DNA of 23,235 bases. Source: XYD1-FULL-44-32 sp964355855. Lineage in GTDB: Bacteria; Patescibacteriota; Minisyncoccia; Phycocordibacterales; XYD1-FULL-46-19. Below are positions 13,995 to 20,932 of this stretch, piece by piece. Positions within the stretch are counted from its first letter, which is position 1, and each line of letters begins with the position of its first letter. The stretch spans positions 1-23,235 of the forward strand of contig CAYHFD010000009.1 of NCBI GenBank assembly GCA_964355855.1, given 5' to 3'. Made by a program: the position numbers and the translations under genes. The notes beneath the pieces are model-generated. The model did no database searches. It was not told where the DNA came from and was given only the letters and a program-made list of their open reading frames with translations.

Positions 13995-14068
13995 TGCCGG
14001 ATCGTCTAATGGTAGGACCTCGCCCTCTGAAGGCGGATATCTTGGTTCGAGTCCAAGTCCGGCAGCCA
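13995..14068 (+). tRNA. tRNA-Gln(CUG)
   Basis: 74 nt with encoded CCA. Acceptor: TGCCGGA/TCCGGCA. Discriminator: G. D-arm: GTC...GAC. Anticodon stem: TCGCC/GGCGG, loop CTCTGAA (anticodon CTG, codon CAG). T-arm: CTTGG-TTCGAGT-CCAAG. The U1-A72 first pair and G73 fit glutamine tRNAs. No intron. Confidence 0.95.
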
Positions 14069-14128
14069 AGTTTCAGAATTCGTTTTTTCGCCAAAATGCG
14101 GAGCGTCGCAAGGGGTGTTAAATAAATA

Positions 14129-14137
14129 TGCTAAAAT
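14129..14137 (+). promoter_or_regulatory. extended -10, leaderless start of the MBL-fold gene
   Basis: TGC-TAAAAT, with the last T 6 nt before the ATG at 14144. No Shine-Dalgarno and no clear -35. Confidence 0.6.
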
Positions 14138-14143
14138 GTGGAT

Positions 14144-14764
14144 ATGAAGCTTACCCAATTTGAACAATCGGGCTTTATAATCGAATCCGACAATGGCTAT
14201 AAATTGGCCATTGATATTGGAAGTTATACTCCCGTAGACAAGTTAAATGGTATCTCGCCTGACGCGATGCTTATTTCCCATATCCACGGCGATCATTTTT
14301 CAGTTGAACAAATAAAAAAACTGGTTCCGAAAAAACTCTACATCAATCGAGAATGTATCGAGGTGCTTGGCGAAGAATCTTTATCTTCAGAAATTATTGA
14401 GATAAAAATTGGTGATTTAATAGACATCGGTGGAATTAAGGTTCAGATTTTTGATGTTGATCATGGGCCAAATACAAAAGTAAGACCAAAAGAAAATTTT
14501 GGTTTTCTGGTTGAGGTTGATGGACAAAAAATATATTTTGCGGGTGATATGTTTTATCCCTCCGGTATCGAGGTTGGTGATTTGGAAGTTGATTTTGCTC
14601 TTATTCCCGTGGGCGGTTTTTATACCTTTGGACCCGAGGCAGCGGTGGCTTTTGTTAAAAAATTTAAAAAAGTGGGGCAAGTGATACCGATGCATTATGA
14701 GAAGGTGTTTGAGACTAAGACGGAATTTATAAAATTAGCCGAGATGTCTGGTCTTGGATTGTAA
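14144..14764 (+). CDS. metallo-beta-lactamase-fold hydrolase (YtkL/UPF0173-like)
   Basis: 206 residues. Metal motif SHIHGDH gives His46, His48, Asp50 and His51. FAGDMFYP supplies the later Asp, and MHYEKV the C-terminal His. The short form without an added domain matches the UPF0173/YtkL-like group of metal-dependent hydrolases. The substrate is unknown, and the protein is cytoplasmic. An in-frame GTG at 14138 is possible, but the extended -10 at 14129-14137 points to the ATG at 14144. It is a single gene between tRNA-Gln and a convergent coiled-coil gene (50-nt gap, no clear terminator seen). Confidence 0.85.
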   Translation: MKLTQFEQSGFIIESDNGYKLAIDIGSYTPVDKLNGISPDAMLISHIHGDHFSVEQIKKLVPKKLYINRECIEVLGEESLSSEIIEIKIGDLIDIGGIKVQIFDVDHGPNTKVRPKENFGFLVEVDGQKIYFAGDMFYPSGIEVGDLEVDFALIPVGGFYTFGPEAAVAFVKKFKKVGQVIPMHYEKVFETKTEFIKLAEMSGLGL

Positions 14765-14814
14765 TGAAAGGCAACCCGAGCAGTAATATTCCAATTCCGG
14801 CAAGACACAATCAC

Positions 14815-15051
14815 TCATTTCCCAATCTCTACAACTTTTTCCAGTTTCGTTATCCGCCGTTCGTGGTCGGCCATAGTGTCTAGGCGGTTATCTATGTTTG
14901 TCAGTCGTTGTTTTATACCACTAATATCTTTCTTTACTTCAACTATATCAGCTCCCATTTCTTTCAACTTTTCATGTACCTCTTCAAAACCCTTGCTTAC
15001 GGCTCCAGCTAAGCCGTCGATTTTTGCTTCGAGGACAGAGTTATTATTCAT
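14815..15051 (-). CDS. small coiled-coil protein
   Basis: 78 residues, almost wholly alpha-helical with heptads (KLKEMGADIVEVKKDISGIK, RLTNIDNRLDTMADHERRIT). Small proteins with the N-terminal pattern LEAKIDGLAGAVSKGFEEV recur in Parcubacteria genomes; the function is unknown. The longer reading frame to 15084 is less likely, because the minus-strand extended -10 TGT-TAGAAT (15059-15067) ends 7 nt before the ATG at 15051. It faces the MBL gene and diverges from the MFS gene. Confidence 0.75.
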   Translation of the reverse strand: MNNNSVLEAKIDGLAGAVSKGFEEVHEKLKEMGADIVEVKKDISGIKQRLTNIDNRLDTMADHERRITKLEKVVEIGK

Positions 15052-15058
15052 AAAATCA

Positions 15059-15087
15059 ATTCTAACAGGTTTTCTTACCCACACAAA
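15059..15087 (-). promoter_or_regulatory. promoter of the coiled-coil gene, leaderless
   Basis: Minus strand: weak TTTGTG (15082-15087), a 17-nt spacer and extended TGT-TAGAAT (hexamer 15059-15064), then 7 nt to the ATG. Confidence 0.55.
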
Positions 15088-15131
15088 TGGATATATAAAT
15101 TATTACGAAATTAGCTTCATAATTATCAAAA

Positions 15132-15163
15132 TTGTATAAAAAACCCTTATATTTGTATATACT
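15132..15163 (+). promoter_or_regulatory. probable promoter of the UMF1 transporter gene
   Basis: TTGTAT (15132-15137) with TATATA 18 nt further (15156-15161), or TATACT at 15158-15163. The ATG is at 15181, so the leader would be about 10-14 nt. Confidence 0.4.
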
Positions 15164-15180
15164 AAATACATTTCAATTTT

Positions 15181-15795
15181 ATGACCAAACAAATTCGCCT
15201 CTGGTATCTCTATGATTTTGCCAATTCTTTCTCCTCGACGGTTCTTATTTTTTATTTTCCCCTTATTTTTGTTGAACGTGGTGGGCTGGAAGAATGGATT
15301 GGTATCGCGGCTTCGGTGTCCACTATTCTCTTACTTATTTTTCTTCCACCCTTGGGACGAAAGGCCGATAATACTGGCCGGCGACTACCCCTGCTAACTT
15401 TTGGGCTGGGCGGGATGGCCCTTTCTCTCGTGGTGCTTGCTTATATATTTGAAAGCACGAGTCTAATGAGTATCACGATTCAGATTTTAGTCCTCATTAT
15501 TTATATTTTCTTTCAGCTTTGTTTTCAAAGTAGTGTATCAGTATACTCGTCGCTTCTAAGAGCGCTTTCAAGTGAAAATAATAGTGTCGCTATTTCTGGC
15601 CGTGGTTTTGCTCTAGGCCAGTTGGGTAATGTTATTGCTCTGGCTTTACTTAGTCCACTGGTTGCGAGCGGGGCGGTTGTTCTCGGCCTGGCTGGCAAGC
15701 CATTGGCGCTTGTTGTTGGGGCCTTACTTTCGATTGGGCTTGGGTTACCGTTTCTTATCATGGGAAAAGAGGTTGGTGAAAAAAAGGAGAATTAA
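15181..15795 (+). CDS. UMF1-family MFS transporter, N-terminal half (frame interrupted)
   Basis: 204 codons in this frame. LWYLYDFANSFSSTVLIFYF at residues 7-26 is characteristic of UMF1/Atg22-like major facilitator proteins. About six TM helices follow, with a GRKADNTGRR loop between TM2 and TM3 typical of MFS. The frame stops at TAATAA (15793-15798) immediately after an A7 run at 15779-15785. Moving back one base at A AAA AAG (15780-15786) continues directly into the C-terminal half and gives a 416-residue protein of normal length. The break is therefore either a sequencing/assembly deletion in a homopolymer, a recent mutation, or a site of -1 frameshifting or transcript slippage. The substrate is unknown. 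Confidence 0.8.
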   Translation: MTKQIRLWYLYDFANSFSSTVLIFYFPLIFVERGGLEEWIGIAASVSTILLLIFLPPLGRKADNTGRRLPLLTFGLGGMALSLVVLAYIFESTSLMSITIQILVLIIYIFFQLCFQSSVSVYSSLLRALSSENNSVAISGRGFALGQLGNVIALALLSPLVASGAVVLGLAGKPLALVVGALLSIGLGLPFLIMGKEVGEKKEN

Positions 15796-16430
15796 TAACT
15801 TTTTCTTACAGTGGTTTTTGGCAAAAGATTAAGAATAACAAGCCGATTTTTCTTTTTCTGCTTGGCATGCTGTTTCTGTCGGATGCTATTTCGACCTTTG
15901 AAATTTATCTCACAATTTATTTATCAAAAGTTTTTAACCTAAGTGATCAACTCGTAATTTACACGGCTCTAATTGGTCTTGGTTTTTGTATGGTCGGAGG
16001 ACTAGTGGCTCTGCAGACCGTTCAATTTATTAAATCAAAAATGATTGTTCTCCTGACGGCGAGTATTTTATATGGTCTGTGTTTTTTGCTGTTGGCTATT
16101 GTACCGAAAAACATTAGTTTGATTTTTGGAGTCTTTGTTTTGTCGGGGCTCTCCTACGGATTAATTTTTAGCTTAGGCAGAGTGATTTATGCCGAACTAG
16201 TACCTCATGATGAACAGACAGAATATTTCAGTATGTATGCGTTGTTTCAGCGGGCCTCGGTGGTAGTGGGGCCACTGTTGTGGGTTGCAACTTTCACCCT
16301 ACTTTCTCCTTTGGGTGAAGATATCCAGTATCGAGGCTCTATTTTCTTTCTGGTATTGGTGGTTATTGCTGGGTATCTTTTATTAAAAAAATGTCATAGA
16401 TACATACTTAATAATCCTAAAAATATTTGA
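15786..16430 (+). CDS. UMF1-family MFS transporter, C-terminal half (-1 frame)
   Basis: Open from 15786 in the -1 frame relative to the upstream half: GELITFSYSGFWQKIKNNKP, then six TM helices (LFLSDAISTFEIYLTIYLSK ... LVLVVIAGYLLL). FWQKIKNNKPIFLFLLGMLF is the expected start of the second six-helix bundle (TM7), including the linker, so nothing seems to be missing at the junction. An internal ATG at 15867 lies inside TM7 and has no Shine-Dalgarno or promoter, so independent translation is unlikely to give a functional protein. Both halves look under normal constraint: no other stops or frame breaks are seen. Confidence 0.75.
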   Translation, partial: GELITFSYSGFWQKIKNNKPIFLFLLGMLFLSDAISTFEIYLTIYLSKVFNLSDQLVIYTALIGLGFCMVGGLVALQTVQFIKSKMIVLLTASILYGLCFLLLAIVPKNISLIFGVFVLSGLSYGLIFSLGRVIYAELVPHDEQTEYFSMYALFQRASVVVGPLLWVATFTLLSPLGEDIQYRGSIFFLVLVVIAGYLLLKKCHRYILNNPKNI

Positions 16431-16455
16431 CATATTTTTCACGGTTGGAATTTGA

Positions 16456-16480
16456 CCACCTTATAAATTTTAAGGAGTGG
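16456..16480. other. hairpin between convergent transporter and TrmB genes
   Basis: CCAC-CTTA (16456-16463) pairs with TAAG-(GA)-GTGG (16471-16480). It lies in the 73-nt gap between two convergent genes and could help end both transcripts, though no T-tract follows on either side. Confidence 0.35.
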
Positions 16481-16503
16481 GTTTGAGACCCCGATTTAGC
16501 AAT

Positions 16504-17307
16504 TTAAACAGTTTTTAGAAAAGAATCAGTATGTTCGGGCTCGGCTTTTATGGGTTTGGAGGCTTTCCAGATGACTTCAAACTGGGCCTTCATCATTTCC
16601 GCAAAGTCTCGACTATGGATGACAAATCCAAATGTTTCTTGGCGTGAAGAGATAAAAGCTACCTTGTCTGCGTACACCCAATAACTCATATTCCAGGTTA
16701 TCCCTTTGGGGGCGATTCTAATCTCTCGGTAAAATCCTTTTCCCACCCCCAAGAAAGGGTGACTTTTTAAGTCCACTCGTTTATCTTCTGGCCAGATACC
16801 ACGAGTAAATAACTTTTGCCGAATACGCTTGCGATTCATATCGGCGATGTATTCTTTGCCCAAAAGTTCCACCATTTCGCTGATTGGCCACAAGGCCATA
16901 GTCTCGAGGTCTTTGTACCAAAACATATCGTTGAGTACTTGGCGTACCCCTTCAACGCCGGAATAAAATTTTATTTTCGGCTCTACGGCTTGCACCTGGT
17001 TCAAGAGTTTGGGGAGGATACCCTCTAGTTCTTTTTCTTCTTGTTGGAGGTAGTTTATTTTATTAGTCAGTAGGCGAGGGAGATTTTTCAGATCGTCAAC
17101 CTGGAATAACTTCTTGTTATCCTGATATCTTTCAACTACTAATCCTTTTTGAATAAGTATTTTTAAATTGTCATAGACCGATGGGCGGGGGATAGTAAGT
17201 TTCTCGGCCAGCATCCGGGCTGACGAAGCCCCGTTCTCGATAAGTTGGAGGTATACCCGGTGAGTATTTTCTGATAACCCGAGGTCTTCAAATAGTTTTT
17301 TGAACAT
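16504..17307 (-). CDS. TrmB-family transcriptional regulator
   Basis: 267 residues. The N-terminal winged helix-turn-helix is GLSENTHRVYLQLIENGASS then ARMLAEKLTIPRPSVYDNLK (recognition helix about 38-50). A coiled-coil linker follows (about 75-105), then a phospholipase-D-like effector domain of the TrmB family (FYSGVEGVRQVLNDM, ETMALWPISEMVELLG). TrmB proteins sense small molecules, often sugars, in archaea and some bacteria; CPR genomes often carry them, with targets unknown. The own promoter has TTGACA at 17376-17381 on the minus strand. The palindrome GTCGA-TTT-TCGAC at 17331-17343, between promoter and gene, is a good autoregulation operator candidate. The divergent gene at 17456 may share control. 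Confidence 0.85.
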   Translation of the reverse strand: MFKKLFEDLGLSENTHRVYLQLIENGASSARMLAEKLTIPRPSVYDNLKILIQKGLVVERYQDNKKLFQVDDLKNLPRLLTNKINYLQQEEKELEGILPKLLNQVQAVEPKIKFYSGVEGVRQVLNDMFWYKDLETMALWPISEMVELLGKEYIADMNRKRIRQKLFTRGIWPEDKRVDLKSHPFLGVGKGFYREIRIAPKGITWNMSYWVYADKVAFISSRQETFGFVIHSRDFAEMMKAQFEVIWKASKPIKAEPEHTDSFLKTV

Positions 17308-17330
17308 ATTGGTTTTTTTTATTGCTTTTT

Positions 17331-17381
17331 GTCGATTTTCGACGACACTTTTACACTATAATATATTTATGCTAATGTCAA
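17331..17381. promoter_or_regulatory. divergent promoter region with candidate TrmB operator
   Basis: Minus strand: TTGACA (17376-17381), a 15-nt spacer and TATAGT (17355-17360), serving the TrmB gene. Plus strand: TATAAT at 17357-17362 overlaps it and could serve the gene at 17456; no good -35 was found for it. The 13-bp palindrome GTCGA-TTT-TCGAC lies at 17331-17343, just downstream of the TrmB transcription start. Confidence 0.5.
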
Positions 17382-17394
17382 TTCAGTACAAAAG

Positions 17395-17418
17395 AGCTCT
17401 CACTCCATAGTGAGGGCT
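17395..17418 (+). promoter_or_regulatory. 5'-leader hairpin of the barrel-like protein gene
   Basis: AGCTCTCACT-CCAT-AGTGAGGGCT forms ten pairs, one of them U-G. It lies 38-61 nt before the ATG and 24 nt before the Shine-Dalgarno, a position suited to mRNA stabilisation or control. Confidence 0.5.
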
Positions 17419-17455
17419 AACTTGATCCAATAAAACAACAGGGAAGGAATGTGTG

Positions 17456-18343
17456 ATGAAAATGTTTACTTGGTGGGTTTTAATTTGTCTCCTTGGCGTT
17501 AGTGCCTTTGCCGAAGGAAACGGCGAAAAACTCCAGATCGAAGGGGTCTGGCAGACATCGGTAAAGTCCGGCTATCTGCCGGTCGTCGGCGCCATGAAGC
17601 ATGGCGAGCCCGTCATTGAAAGCCAGCTCCGGCTTCGCGGTCCCGGAGGCTGGTATCTGAATCTTTGGTTTGCCGTGCCCCTCGATAAGGGGGAGCTGGT
17701 AGCTCCGCCGCCGGCCAAAGTAAGTAAGCCGCCCGAGTTCTCGAACCAGCACCTCGCGGATACATACGAGTTGCTGAACGAGGTGCTCAAGTTGGCCAAA
17801 ACCCTCGATCCTCCAGAGGTTCATCCGGCGACGCCCTTTGAGGGGGAGATCGATGTCCTGCTCGGCTACAAGCTCCAGCTCGGTCGGGTATCGCTCGACA
17901 CGTCGCTCCAATGGTATGACCTTGGCAAGATCGGTGACGCCAGCGATGACCGCTGGTCAGTCCAGACGGTGGCGACGTATACCAACTGGAAAAGAACTAA
18001 GCCGTGGATTGAGGTCCGGCGTTATGCTGAATCTGGTCGTAACAGCCCGCCGGGTGGATGGTATGTTTTCGGCGGTGTCAGCCACAACCTGAAACTCTTT
18101 GACCGAGAGGATGGGAGTGAACAGGCCCTTAATCTGGAAGTGTCCACCGCTTGGTCAGACGGCAAGGTTCTGGCCATCGATCCGGGCTTTGTTTATGCTC
18201 GGGTTAAAGTGGGTGCCGACATCAAGTTGCGAAAGAAAGTGTTTCTGTCGCCGTCGGTGCTCTATCAGTATCGGCTCGCCGATGGCGCCTTCGCCGAAAA
18301 GAGCGAGGTGGTTTATGGGCTTGGCCTAAAAGTCGAGTTCTGA
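17456..18343 (+). CDS. signal-peptide-bearing beta-barrel-like (outer-membrane-type) protein
   Basis: 295 residues. The signal peptide MKMFTWWVLICLLGVSAFA has a cleavage site after AFA (before EG). The mature part alternates polar and hydrophobic residues in repeated strands with many Trp/Tyr girdle residues (SLDTSLQWYDLGK, GGWYVFGGVSHNLKLF, SPSVLYQYRL) and ends in strand LGLKVEF with a terminal Phe. These are features of outer-membrane beta-barrels. No family is recognised. GGAAGGA (17442-17448) 7 nt before the ATG at 17456 is a strong Shine-Dalgarno; a GTG at 17453 is less well spaced. The gene is visibly more GC-rich than its neighbours and is followed by low-quality sequence, so transfer or a chimeric contig are both possible. 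Confidence 0.55.
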   Translation: MKMFTWWVLICLLGVSAFAEGNGEKLQIEGVWQTSVKSGYLPVVGAMKHGEPVIESQLRLRGPGGWYLNLWFAVPLDKGELVAPPPAKVSKPPEFSNQHLADTYELLNEVLKLAKTLDPPEVHPATPFEGEIDVLLGYKLQLGRVSLDTSLQWYDLGKIGDASDDRWSVQTVATYTNWKRTKPWIEVRRYAESGRNSPPGGWYVFGGVSHNLKLFDREDGSEQALNLEVSTAWSDGKVLAIDPGFVYARVKVGADIKLRKKVFLSPSVLYQYRLADGAFAEKSEVVYGLGLKVEF

Positions 18344-18380
18344 ACTGGCTTGCATCCAATTTTTCTTGAGAACCAGTGTC

Positions 18381-18500
18381 CCGGGGGGGGGGGGCGGGGG
18401 GGGGGGGGGGGTTTTTTTTTTTGGGTTTTGAAATGAATGTTATTTGTTTTTTTTTTATGGGGGAGAAAAATTTAATTATTTAAAAATAGANNNNNNNNNN
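18381..18500. other. low-complexity homopolymers and 10-N scaffold gap
   Basis: Runs of G (from 18381), then T, then more T, lead to ten N at 18491-18500. This looks like poor read consensus at a contig edge, not biology. The gap size is probably arbitrary. No gene can be supported between 18344 and 18699; the reading frame that spans the N block is meaningless. A weak ACTGG/CCAGT stem after the 18343 stop might be a terminator. Confidence 0.85.
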
Positions 18501-18673
18501 ACCCGCTTGGTGTTTTGGGGTCTGGGAAAAATCTTCGGTGGAGTCCCGGTCTTCCATCAATTTTTTGTTGCCACCCTGGGCCCGGGGCTCCCTCCCCGCG
18601 CCCGGGACTTTATGTTTTCTGGTGGTTACAGAACTTCGATTTTACTACTTTCTTGTCTCGTGCCAATAAAAGG

Positions 18674-18679
18674 TATAAT
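18674..18679 (+). promoter_or_regulatory. -10 element upstream of the alpha/beta hydrolase gene
   Basis: A perfect TATAAT, 20 nt before the ATG at 18700. A TTGTCT lies 15 nt upstream (18653-18658). An out-of-frame ATG at 18687 would encode a 9-codon overlapping peptide. Confidence 0.5.
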
Positions 18680-18699
18680 GTATCAAATGAAATTTACCC

Positions 18700-19461
18700 A
18701 TGAAAATCATTATTAAGGGACTAGCTATAAATTATAGCGATTTGGGACCGGCTAAAACTAAGACGGTTTTACTTTTACATGGCTGGGGTAGTAATTTGCA
18801 CACTTTCGACAATCTGGCCGAAAAACTTAAAAATGACTTTCGAGTTGTGGTCCTAGATTTTGCTGGTTTTGGTGAAAGTGAGTTGCCTCGCGAAATTTGG
18901 GGCGTAGGAGAATATGCCAACTTGGTAAAATCATTTTTAAATAAAATAAATATTAAACCAGATTTTATCATCGCTCATTCTTTTGGGGGGAGAGTGGCCA
19001 TTAAACTAGTTGGTCTTGGGTTATGTGTCCCAGAAAAATTAGTTCTTATAGGCGCCGCCGGCCCCAAAATCGAACTGGTTGGTAAACAAAAAATATTTTC
19101 AGTTTTAGCCAAAACTTTCAGTTGGGTATTACGGTTACCAATTATTAATCGATTTAGAAATAAAGTTAGACATAAAATATATAACCATATTGGTTCGACT
19201 GATTATATTTCAGCTGGTCCACTCCAAAAAATATTTATTAAAGTCGTGAATGAAGATTTAACTGATTTAGCTAGAAATATCAATCGTCCGACAATGTTGA
19301 TTTGGGGTGATAAAGATCAAGACAGTCCACTGGCGACGGGAAAAATTTTAAACCAATTGATAAAAGGTTCCCAACTTGAGGTTATACCCGAGACTGGTCA
19401 CTTTGTTCACGAGGAACAAGCAGAAGTGGTAGGGGAAATTGTCACTAAATTTTTGAAATAA
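18700..19461 (+). CDS. alpha/beta-hydrolase
   Basis: 253 residues with a full catalytic triad: nucleophile Ser94 in IAHSFGGRVA (GxSxG variant AHSFGG), Asp204 in IWGDKDQDSP, His234 in ETGHFVHEEQ. The oxyanion motif HGWGSN is near residue 27, and FAGFGES follows strand 4. The cap region is Lys/Arg-rich (RFRNKVRHKIYNHIG). The substrate is not predictable; esterase or lipase-like activities are common in this family. It is followed after 2 nt by the MurF-like gene, so the two belong to one transcript with the cell-wall genes. Confidence 0.88.
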   Translation: MKIIIKGLAINYSDLGPAKTKTVLLLHGWGSNLHTFDNLAEKLKNDFRVVVLDFAGFGESELPREIWGVGEYANLVKSFLNKINIKPDFIIAHSFGGRVAIKLVGLGLCVPEKLVLIGAAGPKIELVGKQKIFSVLAKTFSWVLRLPIINRFRNKVRHKIYNHIGSTDYISAGPLQKIFIKVVNEDLTDLARNINRPTMLIWGDKDQDSPLATGKILNQLIKGSQLEVIPETGHFVHEEQAEVVGEIVTKFLK

Positions 19462-19463
19462 CC

Positions 19464-20891
19464 ATGGCTATTTTTTCACGTCTTTCCCTAAAATTTTTAG
19501 AAACCTTGGTTTATATGTTGCAGGCGGTTGAGTATCACGTTGACGAATATTTTAGTTGGCTGTGGCGCACCAGCGATTTTTCCAAGGTGGCCATAAGAAA
19601 ACAAATTGTTTGGACACTAAAAGCAAAACTTATCTGGTTCAGCTTGTGGATTTTGGTTGTTTTGTGGTTTGTTTTTGCTGTATTTTTGGCCCGTATTTTT
19701 GTTGGCTTCTGGTTTCAGGTTATGGTGATTGGTTTAGCAATTTTAATTTTACCCTTTGTTTTGCCCTACCTGATTGTGCTGCCGCTATATATTTTTAAAT
19801 TTACAATTCAAAAAATGGTCGAATATTTAATCATTCGTAAAGCTAAAGCTAAACTTCAAACTATTAAGGCGGTAAAAATTGCTATTGCTGGTAGTTACGG
19901 CAAAACCACGTTCAAGGAAATTTTAGTGACTATTTTAGCAGAAGGCAAAAAGGTTAAAGCTACCACTGGTAACCAAAACACCCCTTTGGGTATTAGTCGT
20001 TTTATCGCGGGCCTGACCGGCGCTGAGGAGGTTTTAATATTTGAAATGGGCGAGTATTATCCCGGGGATATTAAAATATTGTGTGACATAATCCAACCAG
20101 ATCTGGGGGTGATTACGGGTATCAACGAGGCTCATTTAAGTCGGTTTAAGAAAATCGAAAATTCTATCAACACAATTTTTGAATTGGCCGATTATCTCGG
20201 TAACAAACCTTTGTATGTAAATATTGAGAGTCGTTATATTAAAAACAAAATATTACCAAATCACATAAGATACAATAAAGATGGTGTGGGCAAGTGGGTG
20301 GTGGTCGAGAGGGCTACTGGTTTGGGCGGTACTAGTTTTAGGCTAAAAAACGCCGGGGTGGAAATAATGGTTAGGTCTAAACTTTTAGGTAAACATCAAG
20401 TTGGACCACTGGCGACAGCGGTGGTCATAGCTCGGCATTTAGGGCTAGCGGTTCAAGATATAGAGAAGGGGGTTGAAAATACTAGGCCGTTTGAACATCG
20501 TTTGCAACTGCAGGTGTGGCCAGGTGGGGTGACAGTGATAGACGATACTTATAATGGTAACCCAGAAGGGGTGCGCGCTGGACTGGATTTTCTAAAAGAG
20601 ATAAAAGGCCATCGATTAATTTATCTGACACCCGGTTTGGTGGAAATGGGCCACCAGGCCAAAGAAATTCATCTAGATATTGGACGCCGGCTCGTTGGGG
20701 CGGTTGAGATGGTTATTCTTATTAAAAATTCTGTAACTCCCTATATTGCCACCGGCCTCACCGAAGCTGGTTTTAAAGGATCGGTGGTTTGGTATGAGTC
20801 CATGCCCAAAGCTTTAGTCGGGTTAAAATCCCTTACTCTTAGTGGTGATCTAGTGTTGATGCAAAACGACTGGCCCGATCAGTATAAATAG
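19464..20891 (+). CDS. murF: membrane-anchored MurF-like Mur ligase
   Basis: 475 residues. The first about 110 carry two or three hydrophobic helices (LIWFSLWILVVLWFVFAVFL, VMVIGLAILILPFVLPYLIV), absent from ordinary MurF. The Mur ligase core follows: P-loop AGSYGKTT (142-149), then NQNTPLGISRF, LIFEMGEYYPGD, a NEAHLSRF segment, and the C-terminal domain with HRLQLQVWPGG and VIDDTYNGNPEGVRAGLDFL, which is characteristic of MurF. MurF adds D-Ala-D-Ala to UDP-MurNAc-tripeptide at the cytoplasmic face. Immediate linkage to ddl, which makes D-Ala-D-Ala, supports MurF. The membrane N-terminus would tether the step to the membrane. A related non-wall Mur-like ligase is the alternative. Confidence 0.82.
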   Translation: MAIFSRLSLKFLETLVYMLQAVEYHVDEYFSWLWRTSDFSKVAIRKQIVWTLKAKLIWFSLWILVVLWFVFAVFLARIFVGFWFQVMVIGLAILILPFVLPYLIVLPLYIFKFTIQKMVEYLIIRKAKAKLQTIKAVKIAIAGSYGKTTFKEILVTILAEGKKVKATTGNQNTPLGISRFIAGLTGAEEVLIFEMGEYYPGDIKILCDIIQPDLGVITGINEAHLSRFKKIENSINTIFELADYLGNKPLYVNIESRYIKNKILPNHIRYNKDGVGKWVVVERATGLGGTSFRLKNAGVEIMVRSKLLGKHQVGPLATAVVIARHLGLAVQDIEKGVENTRPFEHRLQLQVWPGGVTVIDDTYNGNPEGVRAGLDFLKEIKGHRLIYLTPGLVEMGHQAKEIHLDIGRRLVGAVEMVILIKNSVTPYIATGLTEAGFKGSVVWYESMPKALVGLKSLTLSGDLVLMQNDWPDQYK

Positions 20892-20896
20892 GGTAG

Positions 20897-20926
20897 TTGG
20901 GTTTAATGGTAATAATAGGCTAAAAT
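20897..20926 (+). promoter_or_regulatory. promoter of ddl, leaderless
   Basis: TTGGGT (20897-20902), an 18-nt spacer and TAAAAT (20921-20926). Only 6 nt (AGAAAT) separate the -10 from the ATG at 20933. This would let ddl be transcribed separately from murF. Confidence 0.6.
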
Positions 20927-20932
20927 AGAAAT

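Noticed and set aside
15867..16430. C-terminal half of the MFS transporter as an independent gene starting at ATG 15867
   Set aside because: The ATG lies inside the expected TM7 and has no promoter or Shine-Dalgarno, while the -1 frame from 15786 supplies the missing linker exactly.
18444..18716. 90-codon frame spanning the N block
   Set aside because: It contains undefined bases and homopolymer artefacts and overlaps the alpha/beta hydrolase start.
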